Below are positions 5,151 to 7,625 of a DNA stretch of 7,625 nucleotides, piece by piece (positions within the stretch are counted from its first letter, which is position 1; every line of letters starts with the position of its first letter). The notes beneath the pieces are model-generated. The model saw nothing but the letters and a program-made list of their open reading frames with translations. It searched no databases and had not been told where the DNA came from. The DNA lies in contig SLBE01000091.1 of NCBI GenBank assembly GCA_007126465.1, forward strand, positions 1 to 7,625. The letters run 5' to 3'. Source of the DNA: Syntrophomonadaceae bacterium. GTDB lineage: Bacteria; Bacillota; Dethiobacteria; DTU022. Made by a program: the position numbers and the translations under genes.

Positions 5151-6107
5151 ATGAAGTACCATTATCTATTCGGACCGGTCCCTTCCCGCCGGTTGGGTCT
5201 TTCGCTCGGTGTGGATTTAGTTCCTCACAAAACCTGCACCCTAAACTGCGTTTATTGTGAATGCGGGAAAACTACTAACCTGACAACAGCCCGTGAAGAG
5301 TACGTGCCAGTCGGAGATGTAACTGCCGAACTGGATCATTACCTTGCCTCAGAACCCGATCTTGACTATATTACTTTCTCCGGCTCTGGCGAACCCACTT
5401 TGCATTCCGGGCTGGGGACTGTTATAGATTATTTAAAAGACAATTATCCTGATTACAAGGTTTGCCTGTTAACCAACGGCACCCTATTTACCGATACGGC
5501 TTTGCGGAAAGAAGTTTTAAGGGCAGACCTGATTATTCCCTCGCTCGATGCAGCCTGCAGCGAGGCCTTTAACCAGGTTAACCGTCCCGATGAAGAGCTT
5601 AACTGCGATGAAATAATCGAGGGCCTGGTTTCACTACGCCATGAATACAAGGGACTTATGATCATAGAGGTATTAATCATACCGGGTATCAACGACACTT
5701 CAGAAGAACTGAAATCACTTAAAGAGACCCTGGAAAAAATCAAGCCCGACCTTATCCAGATCGGGACACTGGACAGGCCGGGCACTGAAGAGTGGGTTGA
5801 AGCCGCTCCTGAAGAAAAGCTGCGGGAAATAGCTGATTACCTTGGTAGTGCCGAGTTGATCGGCACTTTTAAACCGGAACATAAGACATCCTCAATAAGA
5901 GATTTACAGAATAACCGCATTTTAAACACATTGCGCCGCAGACCCTGCACTGTTTCAGACCTGCAGCAGGCTTTAAGCCTGAGACCGGCGGAAGTTCAAA
6001 AATATTTAAACCTGCTCCAGTCAAGAGGGTTAATTGAAACTGAAAAAAAGGAACGGGGCACATTCTTTAAGATAAAAGTAACTGCACAGCCAACTGAAGA
6101 GAACTGA
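5151..6107 (+). CDS. Radical SAM protein (COG0731-like) with C-terminal winged helix
   Basis: This 318-residue cytoplasmic enzyme starts with 'GPVPSRRLGLSLGVDLVP' (residues 8-25), the signature of COG0731-like radical SAM proteins. The SAM-cluster motif CxxxCxxC is C29/C33/C36, with an extra C38 just after. 'FSGSGEPTLH' (76-85) is the SAM-binding GGE-like motif, and 'LLTNGTL' (106-112) and 'EVLIIPGIND' (173-182) fit the barrel strands. Residues about 255-310 ('RILNTLRRRPCTVSDLQQAL...LLQSRGLIETE') look like a winged helix-turn-helix, so the protein joins a catalytic domain to a DNA- or protein-binding one. The substrate is unknown; similarity to wyosine-type tRNA enzymes is only at family level. 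It is divergent from the NifX-fold genes. Its stop codon falls inside a repeat fragment. Confidence 0.9.
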   Translation: MKYHYLFGPVPSRRLGLSLGVDLVPHKTCTLNCVYCECGKTTNLTTAREEYVPVGDVTAELDHYLASEPDLDYITFSGSGEPTLHSGLGTVIDYLKDNYPDYKVCLLTNGTLFTDTALRKEVLRADLIIPSLDAACSEAFNQVNRPDEELNCDEIIEGLVSLRHEYKGLMIIEVLIIPGINDTSEELKSLKETLEKIKPDLIQIGTLDRPGTEEWVEAAPEEKLREIADYLGSAELIGTFKPEHKTSSIRDLQNNRILNTLRRRPCTVSDLQQALSLRPAEVQKYLNLLQSRGLIETEKKERGTFFKIKVTAQPTEEN

Positions 6108-6135
6108 AGCAAGCATAAAGTGCAGGCATGGAAAT
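6102..6135 (+). repeat. Second, partial copy of the structured repeat element
   Basis: Bases 6108-6135 match 3601-3628 at 27 of 28 positions (AGCAAGC, then A or G, then TAAAGTGCAGGCATGG and the following AAAT). Including AACT upstream, the match covers 6102-6135 against 3595-3628 with three differences. The terminal inverted repeat and everything right of the GGAA loop are absent. The copy overlaps the radical SAM stop codon (6105-6107). Confidence 0.75.
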
Positions 6136-6145
6136 AAAACAGAAA

Positions 6146-6180
6146 GCGGCGGGAAAACTTTTCAAACCCGCCGCCTCTTT
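6146..6180. terminator. Bidirectional rho-independent terminator
   Basis: GCGGCGGG (6146-6153) pairs perfectly with CCCGCCGC (6167-6174) around a 13-base loop. On the plus strand CTCTTTATT follows. On the minus strand TTTCTGTTTTATTT follows, the stronger T tract. It sits between the converging radical SAM and DJ-1/PfpI genes and can stop both. Confidence 0.85.
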
Positions 6181-6186
6181 ATTAGC

Positions 6187-6705
6187 TTAGCCATTTAAAG
6201 CCGCAATTATTTCTTTGCAAAATGCCGGCAAATCGGCCGGAGTACGCGAGGTAATGACATTGCCGTCGCGAACTACTTCCCGGTCAACATAGTCAGCCCC
6301 GGCATTGACCAGGTCATCCTTGATAGAGAAAAACGAGGTTACTTTCTTCCCTTTAACCGCACCCACTGAAGCAAGCATCCAGGGGCCATGACAAATTGAA
6401 GCAATGATTTTGCCCTGATCATAAGCCTGCTGCAGCAAATCGACCATAGCTTTTGAGCGGCGCATATGGTCCGGTGAATATCCACCCGGGATAATCACTG
6501 CATCATAATCCCCGGCTTTTGCATCTGCAGCAGCCAGATCTGCCTTAGCCGGATATCCGTGCTTGCTCTGATAAACCTTTACTTCAGGTGCTATTACAGT
6601 TACTTCCGCCCCGGCCTCCAGGAAACGGTAATAGGGATACCAGAACTCGGGATCTTCATAAATCTGCTCCAGAAATATGGCAATTCTCTTGCCTTCCAAA
6701 CTCAT
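6187..6705 (-). CDS. DJ-1/PfpI-family protein
   Basis: This 172-residue member of the class I glutamine amidotransferase-like superfamily has the usual length of PfpI/YhbO-type proteins. The nucleophile elbow 'ASICHGPWMLAS' places the reactive cysteine at C105 with H106 beside it. 'IIPGGYSPDHMR' (71-82) and the N-terminal 'FLEQIYEDPEFWYPYYRF' (11-28), which holds the acidic residues used in this family, are both present. Relatives are variously described as proteases, chaperones or deglycases with a stress-protection role; the precise reaction cannot be chosen here. The ATG at 6705 has AAGGAGG (6715-6721) nine bases upstream. It follows the CPBP protease gene by 24 bases and is probably co-transcribed with it. 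Confidence 0.93.
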   Translation of the reverse strand: MSLEGKRIAIFLEQIYEDPEFWYPYYRFLEAGAEVTVIAPEVKVYQSKHGYPAKADLAAADAKAGDYDAVIIPGGYSPDHMRRSKAMVDLLQQAYDQGKIIASICHGPWMLASVGAVKGKKVTSFFSIKDDLVNAGADYVDREVVRDGNVITSRTPADLPAFCKEIIAALNG

Positions 6706-6729
6706 AATTGAATTCCTCCTTCATTAAAT

Positions 6730-7623
6730 TTACATGCCGAGATCGAACCAGCCAAAACCGACGGCCAGCTCTAACATGGCCATCACCAGGAAAATAAAAA
6801 GAGCGGCAACAAAAACAAAACTGAACCAGCCGCGGGGCAACCAGCTTTTCCTGTTTTCAAGCAGCGGCCTGCCACCGGTCTGCCGGTGCAGCAATCGGAA
6901 GAGAAAGTAAGCTGCTACAACTGCAACTACCAGCAGCGGAATTAAAGCAAGCATAGCCTGAAAATCCACTTCCGTGGCAGTTTCGTGTTGGCCGGCAATG
7001 TAAAGGTAAGTTGCAGCAATAAAGTTATTAGCCATGTGATAGATAATGCCTGCCCAAATAGAACCTGTCTTGATAACCAAAACTGCCATCACAATGCCCA
7101 GCATAAAAGTGCTGAAAAGATTAAGAAATGATATGTGAAAGAGGGCAAAGAGAAGTGAGCTGAAAATAATTGCCGGAACGATACCGCGCTCTTCCATTGA
7201 CGGCATAATTGCCCCACGAAACAAAACTTCTTCACAGATACCGGCGAAAACTGAAAGGACCAGCACGTATCCCAGGTATTGTATAATGGTCTGCGGTGGT
7301 TCAATAACAGCAATTGGCTCATACCCAATTTCCATCAACCCGGTTACCAGGCTTGCTGCGACAATCATGTTAATAATCCACATAACGCCGGCCAGGACCA
7401 GGATAGTGGGGATAAGCTTAAGCTTTAACGGATAAAGCCTGGCAAACTTAACCTTATCAACACCGTACCGTTTCCAGAACCAGATTGCAGGAAGAAGAAT
7501 CAAGAAGACCTGGGTAATAATCATCCCGATTTCAAAGTGCATAACCTGGACAAAGGATCCGATTAAAATTAACAGGACAAATATACCCAGGTAGAGGCGC
7601 ATCGCTGCTCTTAGATCAGGCAT
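6730..7623 (-). CDS. CPBP-family (CAAX/Rce1-like) intramembrane metalloprotease
   Basis: This is a membrane protein of at least 297 residues with about eight hydrophobic segments. The three catalytic motifs of the CPBP (ABI) family are all present: E131-E132-xxx-R136 in 'GICEEVLFRGAI', H163 in 'FALFHISFLN', and H196-xxx-N200 in 'YHMANNF'. It should therefore be an active intramembrane protease; in bacteria such proteins are linked to processing of peptides or membrane proteins, but the substrate here is unknown. A C-terminal extension of about 90 residues follows the core, with two more hydrophobic stretches separated by a basic loop. The ATG at 7623 is two bases from the window edge, so its ribosome binding site cannot be seen and the true start may lie further upstream. 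Confidence 0.9.
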   Translation of the reverse strand: MPDLRAAMRLYLGIFVLLILIGSFVQVMHFEIGMIITQVFLILLPAIWFWKRYGVDKVKFARLYPLKLKLIPTILVLAGVMWIINMIVAASLVTGLMEIGYEPIAVIEPPQTIIQYLGYVLVLSVFAGICEEVLFRGAIMPSMEERGIVPAIIFSSLLFALFHISFLNLFSTFMLGIVMAVLVIKTGSIWAGIIYHMANNFIAATYLYIAGQHETATEVDFQAMLALIPLLVVAVVAAYFLFRLLHRQTGGRPLLENRKSWLPRGWFSFVFVAALFIFLVMAMLELAVGFGWFDLGM

Positions 7624-7625
7624 AG

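Noticed and set aside
6364..6377. 14-base match to the repeat copy (ACTGAAGCAAGCAT) inside the DJ-1/PfpI gene
   Set aside because: It encodes part of the conserved nucleophile region (WMLASVG) and lacks the rest of the repeat, so it is coincidental.

Overview
The window looks like chromosomal DNA of an anaerobic Firmicute, probably a clostridial or Peptococcaceae-like lineage. The reasons are the strong AGGAGG-type ribosome binding sites, AT-rich sigma-A-like promoters, moderate GC content, and the combination of ferredoxin-containing MinD ATPases, NifX/NifB-fold proteins, DUF5320, DUF134 and a radical SAM protein. The organism call is inference; no marker gene is present.

Left flank (1-1145): the tail of a plus-strand gene, perhaps an ABC transporter solute-binding protein, ends in a clear rho-independent terminator. 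Facing it is a RarD/EamA-type permease on the minus strand.

Central minus-strand cluster (about 5056 down to 1257), in transcription order: two small NifX/NifB-fold metallocluster-binding proteins, a Gly/Arg-rich DUF5320 coiled-coil protein, a 407-base non-coding gap, two tandem MinD-type ATPases each carrying an inserted 2[4Fe-4S] ferredoxin domain, and a DUF134 helix-turn-helix protein with a zinc ribbon. A good promoter precedes the first gene and a second candidate precedes DUF134. The gene content resembles the orange-protein (ORP, Mo/Cu cluster) loci of Desulfovibrio, in which NifX-fold proteins and ferredoxin-MinD ATPases work together. A reasonable model is that the ATPases load, move or sense a metal or iron-sulphur cluster held by the small proteins, with DUF134 as local regulator. 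No substrate can be read from the sequence.

The gap 3427-3833 is the least ordinary part. It holds two compact inverted-repeat structures. The larger one (core 3583-3789) has 16-base terminal inverted repeats with one mismatch and a branched interior. About 30 bases from its left side recur at 6102-6135, so it belongs to a dispersed repeat family.

Right side (5151-7623): a radical SAM protein with a C-terminal winged helix is transcribed divergently from the NifX genes. Its stop codon lies inside the second repeat copy, and a bidirectional terminator follows. Converging on it are a DJ-1/PfpI-family protein and a CPBP intramembrane protease, probably one operon entering from beyond the right edge.
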